DNA from: Bacteroidia bacterium
GTDB taxonomy: Bacteria > Bacteroidota > Bacteroidia > UKL13-3
Reading direction: 5' to 3'
NCBI GenBank assembly: GCA_023151275.1
Contig: JAKLJI010000015.1
Coordinates: 25,741-89,740, forward strand
Length of the DNA: 64,000 nt
Each line of letters begins with the position of its first letter. Within the stretch, counting starts at the first letter, position 1. The position numbers and the translations under genes are program-made. The notes beneath the pieces are model-generated. The model searched no databases. It saw only the letters and a list, made by a program, of their open reading frames with translations, and had not been told where the DNA came from. Of the stretch, positions 8,898 to 17,749 are shown in pieces.

Positions 8898-10286
8898 ATG
8901 AAACAGACTACTATAAAAAAATCAGTGAGTGTTGAAGGTGTTGGCCTGCATACGGGTCAGCAGGTGAGTATGACTTTTTTGCCTGCCACCGAAAACCATG
9001 GAATTAAGTTTCAACGGGTAGATTTGCCCGGTCAACCCATCATTGATGCCGATGTTGATAATGTAGTAGATACCTCTAGAGGAACTACCATTGAACAAAA
9101 TGGTGGTCGCGTTGCAACCGTAGAGCATGTAATGGCGGCTTTGGCAGGTTTAGAAATCGACAATTGTCTGGTTCAAATCAACGGTGGTGAAACTCCTATT
9201 ATGGACGGTTCATCACGCTTATACATTACCGCTTTGAAAGAAGCTGGAACTGTTGAGTTGGATGCTGAACGTGAATATTTCACACTTCCACAAAACGTGT
9301 TTTATTCGGAAGAAGACCGTTCGGTAGAAATGATTGCCATGCCGCTCGACGACTACCGCTTAACGGTTATGGTGGATTACAATTCACCGGTTTTGGGCTC
9401 TCAGCATGCATCCATTACCAGCTTAAAAGAATTTGAATCTGAAATTTCTTCGTGCAGAACTTTCTGCTTTTTGCACGAATTGGAACTTCTTTACAATAAT
9501 GGTTTGATTCAGGGCGGCGATTTAAACAATGCCATTGTTATTGTTGACCGTGTAATCGAGGACCATGAGCTGGATAATTTGGCCAAAATGTTCAACAAGC
9601 CAAAAGTGGAAGTGAAAAAGGAAGGTATTTTAAATAATGTTGATCTTCGTTTTCACAACGAACCAGCCAGGCACAAACTGTTGGATTTGATTGGAGATTT
9701 GGCCTTGATAGGTGTTCCAATCAAAGCGCAAATTATGGCAGCCAGGCCCGGACACGCCGCCAATGTGGCTTTTGGTAAAAAAATTAAGGCTTTAATTAAA
9801 AAGACTCGTGCAGCACCTAAAGTGCCGAAATACGATGCGTCAAAACCTGCTTTGTACAACGCCGACCAAATTGAGAAAATGTTACCGCACAGGTATCCAT
9901 TTCTTTTGGTAGATAAGGTGTTGGAGGTTGGTCAGAACCATGTTATTGCGTTGAAAAATGTGACCATCAACGAGCCTTTTTTCCAGGGGCACTTTCCGGG
10001 AAATCCGGTAATGCCAGGCGTTTTGATTATTGAAGCCATGGCCCAATCGGGTGGAATTTTGGTATTGTCTAAGGTAGAAGACCCGGAAAACTACAATACC
10101 TATTTCATGAAGATTGACAATGCCAAGTTTAAAGATAAGGTATTGCCCGGTGATACACTGGTGTTTAGACTTGATTTGATAGCTCCAATTCGCCGTGGAG
10201 TTTGCGTAATGAAAGGTTCGGCGTTTGTTGGTGATAAACTCGTTGCCGAGGCCGAATTAATGGCACAGGTGGCCAAAAAGAACTAA
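8898..10286 (+). CDS. lpxC-fabZ: Fused UDP-3-O-acyl-GlcNAc deacetylase / 3-hydroxyacyl-ACP dehydratase
   Basis: A 462-residue bifunctional protein. Residues 1 to about 305 are LpxC, the zinc deacetylase committing to lipid A (VGLHTG near the N-terminus and H77 in the EHVMAALAG zinc-site helix). From about residue 325 it is FabZ, with the catalytic His in [13 protein letters not shown] (about 331) and the hot-dog helix [11 protein letters not shown] from about 358. This fusion is characteristic of Bacteroidota and links lipid A flux with fatty acid elongation. lpxA starts after a single spacer base. Confidence 0.97.
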   Translation: MKQTTIKKSVSVEGVGLHTGQQVSMTFLPATENHGIKFQRVDLPGQPIIDADVDNVVDTSRGTTIEQNGGRVATVEHVMAALAGLEIDNCLVQINGGETPIMDGSSRLYITALKEAGTVELDAEREYFTLPQNVFYSEEDRSVEMIAMPLDDYRLTVMVDYNSPVLGSQHASITSLKEFESEISSCRTFCFLHELELLYNNGLIQGGDLNNAIVIVDRVIEDHELDNLAKMFNKPKVEVKKEGILNNVDLRFHNEPARHKLLDLIGDLALIGVPIKAQIMAARPGHAANVAFGKKIKALIKKTRAAPKVPKYDASKPALYNADQIEKMLPHRYPFLLVDKVLEVGQNHVIALKNVTINEPFFQGHFPGNPVMPGVLIIEAMAQSGGILVLSKVEDPENYNTYFMKIDNAKFKDKVLPGDTLVFRLDLIAPIRRGVCVMKGSAFVGDKLVAEAELMAQVAKKN

Positions 10287-10287
10287 A

Positions 10288-11070
10288 ATGATTCAATCCT
10301 TATCGTACATTGATCCTCAGGCAAAACTTGCCGAGAATGTGGTTGTTGACCCGTTTTCAACCATTCATAAAGACGTAGAAATTGGTGAAGGTACCTGGAT
10401 TGGGTCCAATGTCACCATTTATCCGGGTGCTCGAATTGGAAAAAACTGCCGCATTTTTCCTGGAGCGGTTATTTCAGCGGTTCCTCAAGATTTGAAATTT
10501 GATGGTGAAGAAACCCACGTTATCATTGGTGACAATACCACCATTCGCGAATGCGTTACCATCAACAGGGGAACCAAAGATAAATTTCGCACCGAGGTGG
10601 GAGCCAATTGCTTGTTGATGGCCTATACCCACCTGGCCCACGATTGTATTGTTGGAAATCATGTAATTATTGCCAACGGTGTCCAAGTTGCTGGTCACGT
10701 TACCATTGAAGATTTTGCGCGCATTGGTGGACTATCAGCCATCCATCAATTTGGCAAAGTTGGCCGAAATGTGATGATTGAAGGCGGAAGCATGGTAAGC
10801 AAAGATGTTCCGCCTTTTGTAAAGGCAGGCCGATATCCGCTCACTTATGAAGGAATTAACTCGGTTGGTTTGAGACGAAATGGATTCAGCAACGAGAAAA
10901 TCAATGAAATCCAGAATATCTACAGAATCCTCTTTGTTCATAATCGTAACCTAAGCAGGGGTCTTGATATCGTTGAAGCGGAATTGGAAGCCACACCCGA
11001 AAGAGATGAAATTCTTTCCTTTATTCGCGGGTCTGAGCGTGGAGTGCTAAAAGGATATAATTCCAGGTAA
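10288..11070 (+). CDS. lpxA: UDP-GlcNAc acyltransferase
   Basis: The first enzyme of lipid A synthesis. The 260-residue protein is a left-handed beta-helix of hexapeptide repeats with the catalytic His in the YTHLAHDC segment, the LpxA-typical IHQFGKVGRN region and a helical C-terminus starting NGFSNEKINEIQ. It is packed one base after lpxC-fabZ, so the four genes form an operon from lpxD on. Confidence 0.95.
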   Translation: MIQSLSYIDPQAKLAENVVVDPFSTIHKDVEIGEGTWIGSNVTIYPGARIGKNCRIFPGAVISAVPQDLKFDGEETHVIIGDNTTIRECVTINRGTKDKFRTEVGANCLLMAYTHLAHDCIVGNHVIIANGVQVAGHVTIEDFARIGGLSAIHQFGKVGRNVMIEGGSMVSKDVPPFVKAGRYPLTYEGINSVGLRRNGFSNEKINEIQNIYRILFVHNRNLSRGLDIVEAELEATPERDEILSFIRGSERGVLKGYNSR

Positions 11071-11072
11071 GT

Positions 11073-11678
11073 ATGGAAATCCGGCTTCAGAACACCGGAA
11101 AACGGTATAACAGAACGTGGATTTTCAGAGGAATTGAATTTACACTTCCTGAGTTTTCAAGTCTGGCATTGGTTGGAAACAATGGAAGCGGAAAGAGCAC
11201 GCTTCTTCAACTGATTTACAATTATCAAACCCTGAGTGAAGGGACGATTTCCTATTTCAAAAATGGAGAAGAACAAGCGGCCGAGAGCATTTATGCATCC
11301 ATGGCTTTTGTTGCCCCTTATTTGGATTTGCCCGAGGAGTTTACCTTGAACGAAATCTGGGATTTTCACTTTAGCCTGAAGCCTTTAAGAACGGGAGTTG
11401 AAAAGGATATTATTTTTGAAAGTTGCGGACTTCGTGGAAATGAAAACAAGCCGGTCAGGTATTTTTCGAGTGGTATGAAACAGCGGGTAAAGCTTATACT
11501 CGCCATTTTTGCCGATACACCCATTTTATTGTTGGATGAACCATGCACCAATCTGGATAAAAATGGAATTATCTGGTACCGCAAATTAATGCTTGATCTC
11601 ACCGGAAACCGAACGCTTGTTGTCGCCAGCAACCAATTGGACGAATACGATTTTTGCGCGCATCGGATTCAGTTGTAG
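11073..11678 (+). CDS. ABC transporter ATP-binding protein without adjacent permease
   Basis: A 201-residue single ATPase domain. Walker A is GNNGSGKS at 35-42, the signature is FSSGMKQ at 131-137 and Walker B is LLLDEP at 152-157. The switch position reads VVASNQ, so the usual His of the H-loop is replaced by Asn. It starts two bases after the lpxA stop and is probably the last gene of the lpx operon. No membrane partner is encoded nearby, so substrate and partner are unknown; a role in envelope biogenesis is only suggested by position. Confidence 0.8.
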   Translation: MEIRLQNTGKRYNRTWIFRGIEFTLPEFSSLALVGNNGSGKSTLLQLIYNYQTLSEGTISYFKNGEEQAAESIYASMAFVAPYLDLPEEFTLNEIWDFHFSLKPLRTGVEKDIIFESCGLRGNENKPVRYFSSGMKQRVKLILAIFADTPILLLDEPCTNLDKNGIIWYRKLMLDLTGNRTLVVASNQLDEYDFCAHRIQL

Positions 11679-11695
11679 GGGAGTATCTTCCAGTT

Positions 11696-11989
11696 TTAAA
11701 AGTCAATCAAAGAATTCGTTCCCAATTTATTCTTTGATATTTCAAAATTTGATTCATTTATCTTTTTCTCAGTGTATTCCTCAATCGTCAAAATGTAATC
11801 GAGTAAACTTTCATTCCAGTTTGTCTGGCTATGGATTTTTTGAAACTCCTTTGCCCACCAGATAAAGGTTGAAATGTCTTCTCTTGAGCTACCTGAATAG
11901 TAATTTTTTACTCCTGCGATGTATGATATATCCGCAAGTGTTTCAAGCAGCGGGTAGTCCATTATTTCACCCTCTAAAACGTTGGTCAT
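11696..11989 (-). CDS. Unknown 97-residue protein coupled to HNH nuclease
   Basis: A small acidic protein of unknown family (aromatic-rich ISTFIWWAKEF, Glu/Lys-rich C-terminus). It starts inside the 3' end of the HNH gene (23-base overlap), so the two are one transcription unit. The constant pairing could mean an accessory or immunity function, but nothing in the sequence proves it. Confidence 0.55.
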   Translation of the reverse strand: MTNVLEGEIMDYPLLETLADISYIAGVKNYYSGSSREDISTFIWWAKEFQKIHSQTNWNESLLDYILTIEEYTEKKINESNFEISKNKLGTNSLIDF

Positions 11990-12737
11990 TGTGGTATTTT
12001 AAGAATTCAATATCTGGTAAAAATCGACCTGGAAGATTAATTGGTTTATTGTGAAATTTTTCAAAAAAATCAATTGATTGCTGAGTTTTCTGATTCAGGA
12101 TTTGGGGCGATACTTTAATTAAATATTCTGGGGTAATTGTGATGAAATCCTCCTCAAAAGCTTTGTCATGAAGTGCATTTATTGCAATTCCGTTTCTTGG
12201 ATTTAGGCGGTTTTTTTCATCCAAACCCCAAGGACGTATATGTCCAGCAATAAGAAATTCAACTTGATTAATACCAGTTATACAACAGGTGTTATTGTAT
12301 GCGGCCAAAATAGTACTTCTGAAAAAGGCTTGATTTACTCTTACTTTTACTACTTGCTCCCTTACCTTTCCTTCTTTTGGTAATTCATCCTCCTGTATTT
12401 GAAATAACTTTTCAATTGAAGTCTGCTTAAATTGGGCTAGCAATTTTTCACTTTCATATGGTAAAATGTCCCAATTGTTGAAAAATTCATTCCAAATTTC
12501 ATTGTCTAATTTACTTGCATTTGTGGCGCCTTTTATTCCTCTTGCTCTGAGGCTAGGGTCTAAGCTCGCGAAGTTTACTAACTTAAATGCTACTGAACTT
12601 GGGGTTCGATTTATTAGGTTGGAAAGATTAATTATTTCAGGGTTTGTTCGATGCAAGCGACCGAATGGTAGCTTACAATACAAGTTTACAGCAAGTATCA
12701 ATTCCTCCCTTGTCCAAAGTCGTTGGCCCTCTTTCAT
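11967..12737 (-). CDS. HNH endonuclease (HNH_2-type, putative restriction-like)
   Basis: A 256-residue protein. The N-terminal half carries a helical SANT/HTH-like region (LWTREELILAVNLYCKLPF) common to this group. The C-terminal nuclease has CCITG at 151-155, AGHIRPW with H166, and NGIAINALHDKAFE with N182 and H190, the His-Asn-His arrangement of HNH_2 nucleases. Homologues are usually labelled putative restriction endonucleases, but no methylase or modification gene is nearby. The gene pair sits as an island between housekeeping genes, which fits horizontal acquisition. Confidence 0.8.
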   Translation of the reverse strand: MKEGQRLWTREELILAVNLYCKLPFGRLHRTNPEIINLSNLINRTPSSVAFKLVNFASLDPSLRARGIKGATNASKLDNEIWNEFFNNWDILPYESEKLLAQFKQTSIEKLFQIQEDELPKEGKVREQVVKVRVNQAFFRSTILAAYNNTCCITGINQVEFLIAGHIRPWGLDEKNRLNPRNGIAINALHDKAFEEDFITITPEYLIKVSPQILNQKTQQSIDFFEKFHNKPINLPGRFLPDIEFLKYHNDQRFRG

Positions 12738-12893
12738 TTTCCACCTATTACTTTTTGGTTTGATTAATAATTGTTACAAAGGTTCTTTTGTACTGGAAGT
12801 AAGGTTTCCCTCGATATTTCATTTTTTAGTTCAATTGGAAAGAGGGTTGAGGCAAAGCAATTTAGAAAAACAACCTTGCCTCGATTTATTTCC

Positions 12894-13415
12894 TCAAATC
12901 TTTCCAATATACCTTTCCTCAATAATATTCCGGTGGTGAATTTCGTGGCCGCAGATTATCCAGGCCAAGGCTTTTACCTGAATAGGTTTGCCATTGGCAA
13001 TTCCTGTGCTATTCCACATTTCTTCATCAAAGCTTTGGAACAATTCAATGGTACTGGAACGCAATAGCGAGAATTCTTTTACCAAATTCAGGATTTTCCT
13101 GGAGTTGGCTTTTGAGTTTGAAGCATACGCGTTTTCATCAAATCCTGGCAATGGATTTTTTTCACCCCTGGCTAAACACAAGGCTCGGTAAGCAAAAATG
13201 CGCTCACAATCCATCAAATGCACCAGGATTTCTAAGATGCTCCACTTGCCGGGTGCATAACTTCCCATCAAGGTTTCATCGTCAAGCGAGGTTACCAAGT
13301 CAATGGTGTCCATCATCTGGTTATGCAGCTCTGCAAGAATATTTCCCGTTTCAGGTACCTTTTCTACATAGGTTTCGTAAAATTCGGGATAAGCGTTTTT
13401 TTCTGGCTTTTTCAT
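12894..13415 (-). CDS. DinB-superfamily protein
   Basis: A four-helix-bundle DinB/YfiT-like protein of 173 residues. The metal-binding His positions are visible in ILVHLMDCERIF and in the C-terminal GHEIHHRNI segment. Members are metal-dependent thiol transferases or of unknown activity. The start at 13415 overlaps the stop of the M1 peptidase by one base (TAATG), indicating translational coupling; an ATG nine bases further upstream is the alternative. Confidence 0.82.
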   Translation of the reverse strand: MKKPEKNAYPEFYETYVEKVPETGNILAELHNQMMDTIDLVTSLDDETLMGSYAPGKWSILEILVHLMDCERIFAYRALCLARGEKNPLPGFDENAYASNSKANSRKILNLVKEFSLLRSSTIELFQSFDEEMWNSTGIANGKPIQVKALAWIICGHEIHHRNIIEERYIGKI

Positions 13416-16400
13416 TAAAAACAACGGTTAATGCCAAGCACCCAACGGAGTTGGAGATTGCTTGAGTCTGTAAATGGTTTAGGCGACAAAAATAGGGGTA
13501 AATCCAAACGAATGTTCAAGGGATTGATTTCATCTAAAACTCCCCAACGTTTAATGCTTAACATAAATCCGGGTCCTGCACTTACACGCAAGCCTGTATT
13601 GGCTTGAAGGGTATTTCCATTTTCTTTGAATTCTCCACCTAATATTCCGGCATCTGCAAATAAATAGGCATCCAAATGGAAAGGTTTTACCAAACCGCGT
13701 GGTGCAATTCCAAACAATCCATCGTAATCCAATTCCAGATTTAACGATGCACCCCGGTTGCCACTGTAGAGGTAATACTGATTTCCGGAGGCACTGTTCC
13801 AAGGCAATAAATACCCATTGAATCCTCTCACGTTCAAACCTCCGCCCATTTGAAAATGATTACTTTCGCTGCCAAATTCCGACAGGTTGCCGGGAATAAT
13901 TCCTTTACTCCTGGCGTATTTGTTCTCCATCATTTCTTCGGGATTCGCGCCTGCAAGGAACAGTTGAGATTCTGGGGCGATATTGCCTTCAAGCACTTGT
14001 CCAAACAAACGTGCGCTTAAGAAGAATTTCCCCAAATTTCGAATGGCTTTCATTTCCAGGGAAATGGATTGATAGTGGAAATCGCTGCCATACATGCTTG
14101 TTCTGACAGCAAGCTTAGTATGCAAACGACCTTGTTGTCCCAAACCACTCCATCCGGATAAGGCTGCGTTGAGGGTGAGGTTGGTCATACCTGATGTCCA
14201 TAAGGCTTGATTTACCGGAACAGCATTCAGGTAGCTTCTGTCGCCATGCACGTAAAATACATCGTTGATAAGGTCTCTCCGCATGCTCTTGAAAAACAAT
14301 TCCGATTTCAAAGCGCCGCTTTGGACTTCAACTCCGGCCTTCTGAAGGTTCAAACCATCCAATAACCTGCTTTCCAATACTAGGTATTTTGAACCATGCA
14401 ACAGGGTTTTAAAACTAAAGGCATAGTCAATTAGGGTATTTTTATTTTTGGTTTGATTGGGGTCTGTTGAATTGCCAAAATTCTCTGCACCTAAATCGGT
14501 ATTGTACCAGCTGCTTAAACGGAATACATATTTCCGCTGAAAGTAATTGCCGTTTACGTGCAATCCTGCTTTTACGCCATCTATAGCGTTGTACCAAATA
14601 TCCGGTCTCCACTTCAGAATATAAGTTTTTCTGTTGGCCGGATTTTTTATGTGATGATCAAATTCAAGCCGAATTGGTGTGCATGCATGGTTATTGAGTG
14701 CATTGATATCTGCAAGTCGGTAGCTGCTGTCAATTTGCAATTCCTTCAATTTTGCGGGCAACTCAATTTGCTGGGTATAGCTTTTGTTGAGCAATCCCCA
14801 ACCTTTCCAGGTAGGCAATAGGGTGGAAGAAGTTTGCTTTTGGAAATAGGTATTTGGAATGTAAAAGCCAATTTTCTGTCCGTTTTTCAGTTCCCCGTGC
14901 AGGTCAATTGGCATCTGCATATCGCCTTTGCGTTTAAGTTTAAGTTCATACCTGTACGAGTTTCCCGAACTTCCTTTGCCTAGGTAATTTACGTTCAGGC
15001 TGTAATCTATCTTCTTGGTGGTTTCCATCCATTGGTCGAAAAACCAATTTAAATCGGTTTTGCTCGAATGGATAATGCTGCTTCTGAAATCTTCAAAATA
15101 GGGGTGACAGGTTTTCCATTGGTTGAAGTAATGTTTCATGCATTGTAAAAACAAACTATCTCCCAATATATACTGAAGATTATACAGCATGGTGGCCGTT
15201 TTGTAATACACCATTCTGTATCCGCCACCATGGCCCAAGGCTGATTTGAAATCATCACTGTGGGTGTTCAATGGCATGTCCTCGTTTTGAACGGCATCTA
15301 CAATATAGGCGTTGTACACCGAACTTTCCCGGGATGGCAAAGGTTTGTAATGCTTTCGTACCCATGCCGATTTACTTCTAACTTTGGGTTCTTCTCCCAA
15401 TAACCTACTGGTACTCCAATGGGTTAAAAATTGAGTAAATCCTTCGTCTAAACTGGCTCTGTACGTTTCGTTGTTACCTACCATGCCAAAAAACCAATTG
15501 TGTCCCACTTCGTGAGCAAGCAATCCATAATAACCCGGAGAGCGACCGCCATCCAAAGTTAACATGGGATATTCCATGCCATCGCGTGCATCGGCAACAA
15601 TCATTTTCGGATAAATATATTCGCCAATATCTCGGCTGTATAGTTCAATTACCTTTGCTGTAAAAGAAGCTGCATCCTGCCAACCCGATGCATGAGGCTC
15701 TTGAGCCAATGAGATAATACTCACTTTGCGGTTTCCAACCTGCGCAAATTCTTCTCCAATGCGGTAAGTTGGATCAGCAGTCCAGGCAAAATCATGCACA
15801 TTGATTGCTTTAAAATGCCAACGTCTGAATGTTTTACGGGAGGCATCGGCTTGAATAATTACAGAAGGTTCAGACTCCCAAGGTTTCTGTTTGAAGTTTT
15901 TGATATCAAGCTTTTGCCTGAGTTCATCCGGTAAGGCTTCACTTTTGTTTTGCAGCTCGCCGGTTGCATCCATAATAAAGTGATGCGGCAGATTCAACTC
16001 CACATCAAAAGAGCCAAAATCGCCATAGAATTCTTTTCCCAAATGCTGGTCTGTTTCCCAACCAAACTTTCGGTCGTAAACACAAATTCTTGGGTACCAA
16101 TGCACGCCATCGTAATGCTTATTGCCCCAGTTGTCTTTGAACAATTTCATACGGCGGCGTTGATTGCCTCCATCGTCAAAATAGGTTTCAAAATAGAGTG
16201 TTACCAGCAATTGCTGATTAGGATACAAAGGTTTATTCAATTTTACTCGAAGGATGGAATTGTCTAAACTAAGCTGAACAGATTCTCCATTCACCTTCAG
16301 GTTGCTTACCAAGGTGCCTCTTCCTGCCAATTCATGCCGTCCAAATTTTTGTTTGAAGTCGTTGGCCAGGTTCAAATTTTCAAGGTATGCTCCTTTGATA

Positions 16401-16660
16401 AACGCGTTTTGATAAAGGTGAAAGTACAATTCAGTTAAGGTGTCGGGAGAATTGTTTGAATAGGTAAGCTCTTCATTACCAAATACCACATCGTTGCTAT
16501 CGCTTAGGGTAACCCGAAGTTTGTAAGCTACATCCTGTTGCCAGTAACCGGGAAAGGGTTTTCTGTTTTTCCAGTAATCCGGATTGGATGAAGATGCATA
16601 CTCCTGGGCCGATGCCATCAGACCAAACATGGAGAATAAGATTATCAGGCTCTTTTTCAT
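13415..16660 (-). CDS. Secreted M1-family metallopeptidase with long C-terminal extension
   Basis: A 1081-residue gluzincin aminopeptidase-like protein. A signal peptide (KKSLIILFSMFGLMASAQ) directs export. The zinc site is HEVGH at 383-387 with the third ligand E406, exactly the HExxH-18-E spacing of family M1; the exopeptidase motif reads DGMEYPML rather than the classical GAMEN. After about residue 650 the protein continues for more than 400 residues in an alternating beta pattern resembling an outer-membrane barrel or surface domain, ending in the aromatic residue F as barrels often do. Function of the extension is inferred only. Confidence 0.85.
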   Translation of the reverse strand: MKKSLIILFSMFGLMASAQEYASSSNPDYWKNRKPFPGYWQQDVAYKLRVTLSDSNDVVFGNEELTYSNNSPDTLTELYFHLYQNAFIKGAYLENLNLANDFKQKFGRHELAGRGTLVSNLKVNGESVQLSLDNSILRVKLNKPLYPNQQLLVTLYFETYFDDGGNQRRRMKLFKDNWGNKHYDGVHWYPRICVYDRKFGWETDQHLGKEFYGDFGSFDVELNLPHHFIMDATGELQNKSEALPDELRQKLDIKNFKQKPWESEPSVIIQADASRKTFRRWHFKAINVHDFAWTADPTYRIGEEFAQVGNRKVSIISLAQEPHASGWQDAASFTAKVIELYSRDIGEYIYPKMIVADARDGMEYPMLTLDGGRSPGYYGLLAHEVGHNWFFGMVGNNETYRASLDEGFTQFLTHWSTSRLLGEEPKVRSKSAWVRKHYKPLPSRESSVYNAYIVDAVQNEDMPLNTHSDDFKSALGHGGGYRMVYYKTATMLYNLQYILGDSLFLQCMKHYFNQWKTCHPYFEDFRSSIIHSSKTDLNWFFDQWMETTKKIDYSLNVNYLGKGSSGNSYRYELKLKRKGDMQMPIDLHGELKNGQKIGFYIPNTYFQKQTSSTLLPTWKGWGLLNKSYTQQIELPAKLKELQIDSSYRLADINALNNHACTPIRLEFDHHIKNPANRKTYILKWRPDIWYNAIDGVKAGLHVNGNYFQRKYVFRLSSWYNTDLGAENFGNSTDPNQTKNKNTLIDYAFSFKTLLHGSKYLVLESRLLDGLNLQKAGVEVQSGALKSELFFKSMRRDLINDVFYVHGDRSYLNAVPVNQALWTSGMTNLTLNAALSGWSGLGQQGRLHTKLAVRTSMYGSDFHYQSISLEMKAIRNLGKFFLSARLFGQVLEGNIAPESQLFLAGANPEEMMENKYARSKGIIPGNLSEFGSESNHFQMGGGLNVRGFNGYLLPWNSASGNQYYLYSGNRGASLNLELDYDGLFGIAPRGLVKPFHLDAYLFADAGILGGEFKENGNTLQANTGLRVSAGPGFMLSIKRWGVLDEINPLNIRLDLPLFLSPKPFTDSSNLQLRWVLGINRCF

Positions 16661-16716
16661 ACTTTAGGGGTTCAATATACAAAGCAGATTTCAGTCTCCA
16701 AACCCGTAAGTAGGGC

Positions 16717-16746
16717 TTAGTGTTTTCCTGAAATCACCTACCTTTG
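16717..16746 (+). promoter_or_regulatory. Promoter for trhO
   Basis: TTAG at 16717-16720, an 18-base spacer, then TACCTTTG at 16739-16746, a perfect TAnnTTTG -7 box. The ATG is only nine bases after the box, so the mRNA should be nearly leaderless. Confidence 0.55.
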
Positions 16747-16754
16747 CACTTCGC

Positions 16755-17690
16755 ATGAAAAACTGTAGTCCATATCAAGTATTAGCTTATTATTTCTATA
16801 CCCGTGTTCCTGATGCTGAGGAGTTTAGTATTCATCACCTCAATTATTGCAAACAATTAGGAATTACTGGTAGAATTTATCTGGCTTATGAAGGCATAAA
16901 CGGCACCATTTGCGGAACTCCAGCCCAATGCGCAGTTTATATGGATGATTTACAATCAGATCCGCGTTTTGAAGGAGTAGAATTTAAAATAGATCCGGCA
17001 GATGCGCCAGCTTTCAATCGCATTCACGTGAGGCATAAAAAGGAATTGGTGTATTCCGGCTTAAAAACAATCGACCCAAACCGCAGAACTGGCAAACACC
17101 TGCGTGGACAAGAAGTTAGGGAACTTATGAACCGCGAAGATGTGGTGCTGCTGGATGTGCGTTCCAATTACGAAACCCGACTTGGCCGCTTTAAAAATGC
17201 GCTAACCCTGGATATCGAAAATTTCAGGGAGTTTCCGGAAAAGGTGAAGGAATTGGAACATTTGAAAGACAAAAAAATCATTACCTATTGCACCGGTGGA
17301 ATTAAATGTGAAAAGGCATCGGCATTTTTGCTTGAAACCGGTTTTCAGGAGGTTTACCAAATGCACAATGGCATAATCGGGTACGCCCAGGATACAGGAG
17401 GGGAAGATTTTGAGGGAATGTTGTATGTATTCGACGGTCGTGTTTCGGTTCCAATTAATTCAGTGAATCCTAAACTGATTGCCAATTGCATCAGGTGTGG
17501 CACTCCAACCGGTCGAAATTTAAATTGTGCCAATGTGGAATGCAACGAACAATTCAACATGTGCGAAACCTGCTCCGATGAAATGGAAGGGTGTTGTTCA
17601 ACAGCTTGTCAATCGGCACCGGGAAAACGCGCCTACAATGGTACAGGTTTTTACTCCAAACCACCGGTTGAGGTGGCCTCAAGAGGCTGA
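16755..17690 (+). CDS. trhO: tRNA uridine(34) hydroxylase, rhodanese-type
   Basis: A 311-residue YceA/TrhO protein: N-terminal acylphosphatase-like domain (LAYEGINGTICG), a central rhodanese domain with active-site C179 in ITYCTGGIKC, and a C-terminal cysteine-rich zinc-binding tail (CIRCGTPTGRNLNCANVECN, then CETC and CC pairs). TrhO makes 5-hydroxyuridine at tRNA position 34 using oxygen. All domains and the catalytic Cys are intact. Confidence 0.93.
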   Translation: MKNCSPYQVLAYYFYTRVPDAEEFSIHHLNYCKQLGITGRIYLAYEGINGTICGTPAQCAVYMDDLQSDPRFEGVEFKIDPADAPAFNRIHVRHKKELVYSGLKTIDPNRRTGKHLRGQEVRELMNREDVVLLDVRSNYETRLGRFKNALTLDIENFREFPEKVKELEHLKDKKIITYCTGGIKCEKASAFLLETGFQEVYQMHNGIIGYAQDTGGEDFEGMLYVFDGRVSVPINSVNPKLIANCIRCGTPTGRNLNCANVECNEQFNMCETCSDEMEGCCSTACQSAPGKRAYNGTGFYSKPPVEVASRG

Positions 17691-17749
17691 TTTTCCCCAA
17701 AATATGCACAGCTTCTAGAGGCTAATTGCAATTGTCCTAACTTGCTCGC

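Noticed and set aside
12737..12893. Single GTTACAAA upstream of the HNH gene
   Set aside because: One isolated copy of an 8-mer is expected by chance in this AT-rich DNA and is not evidence of a link to the phage array.
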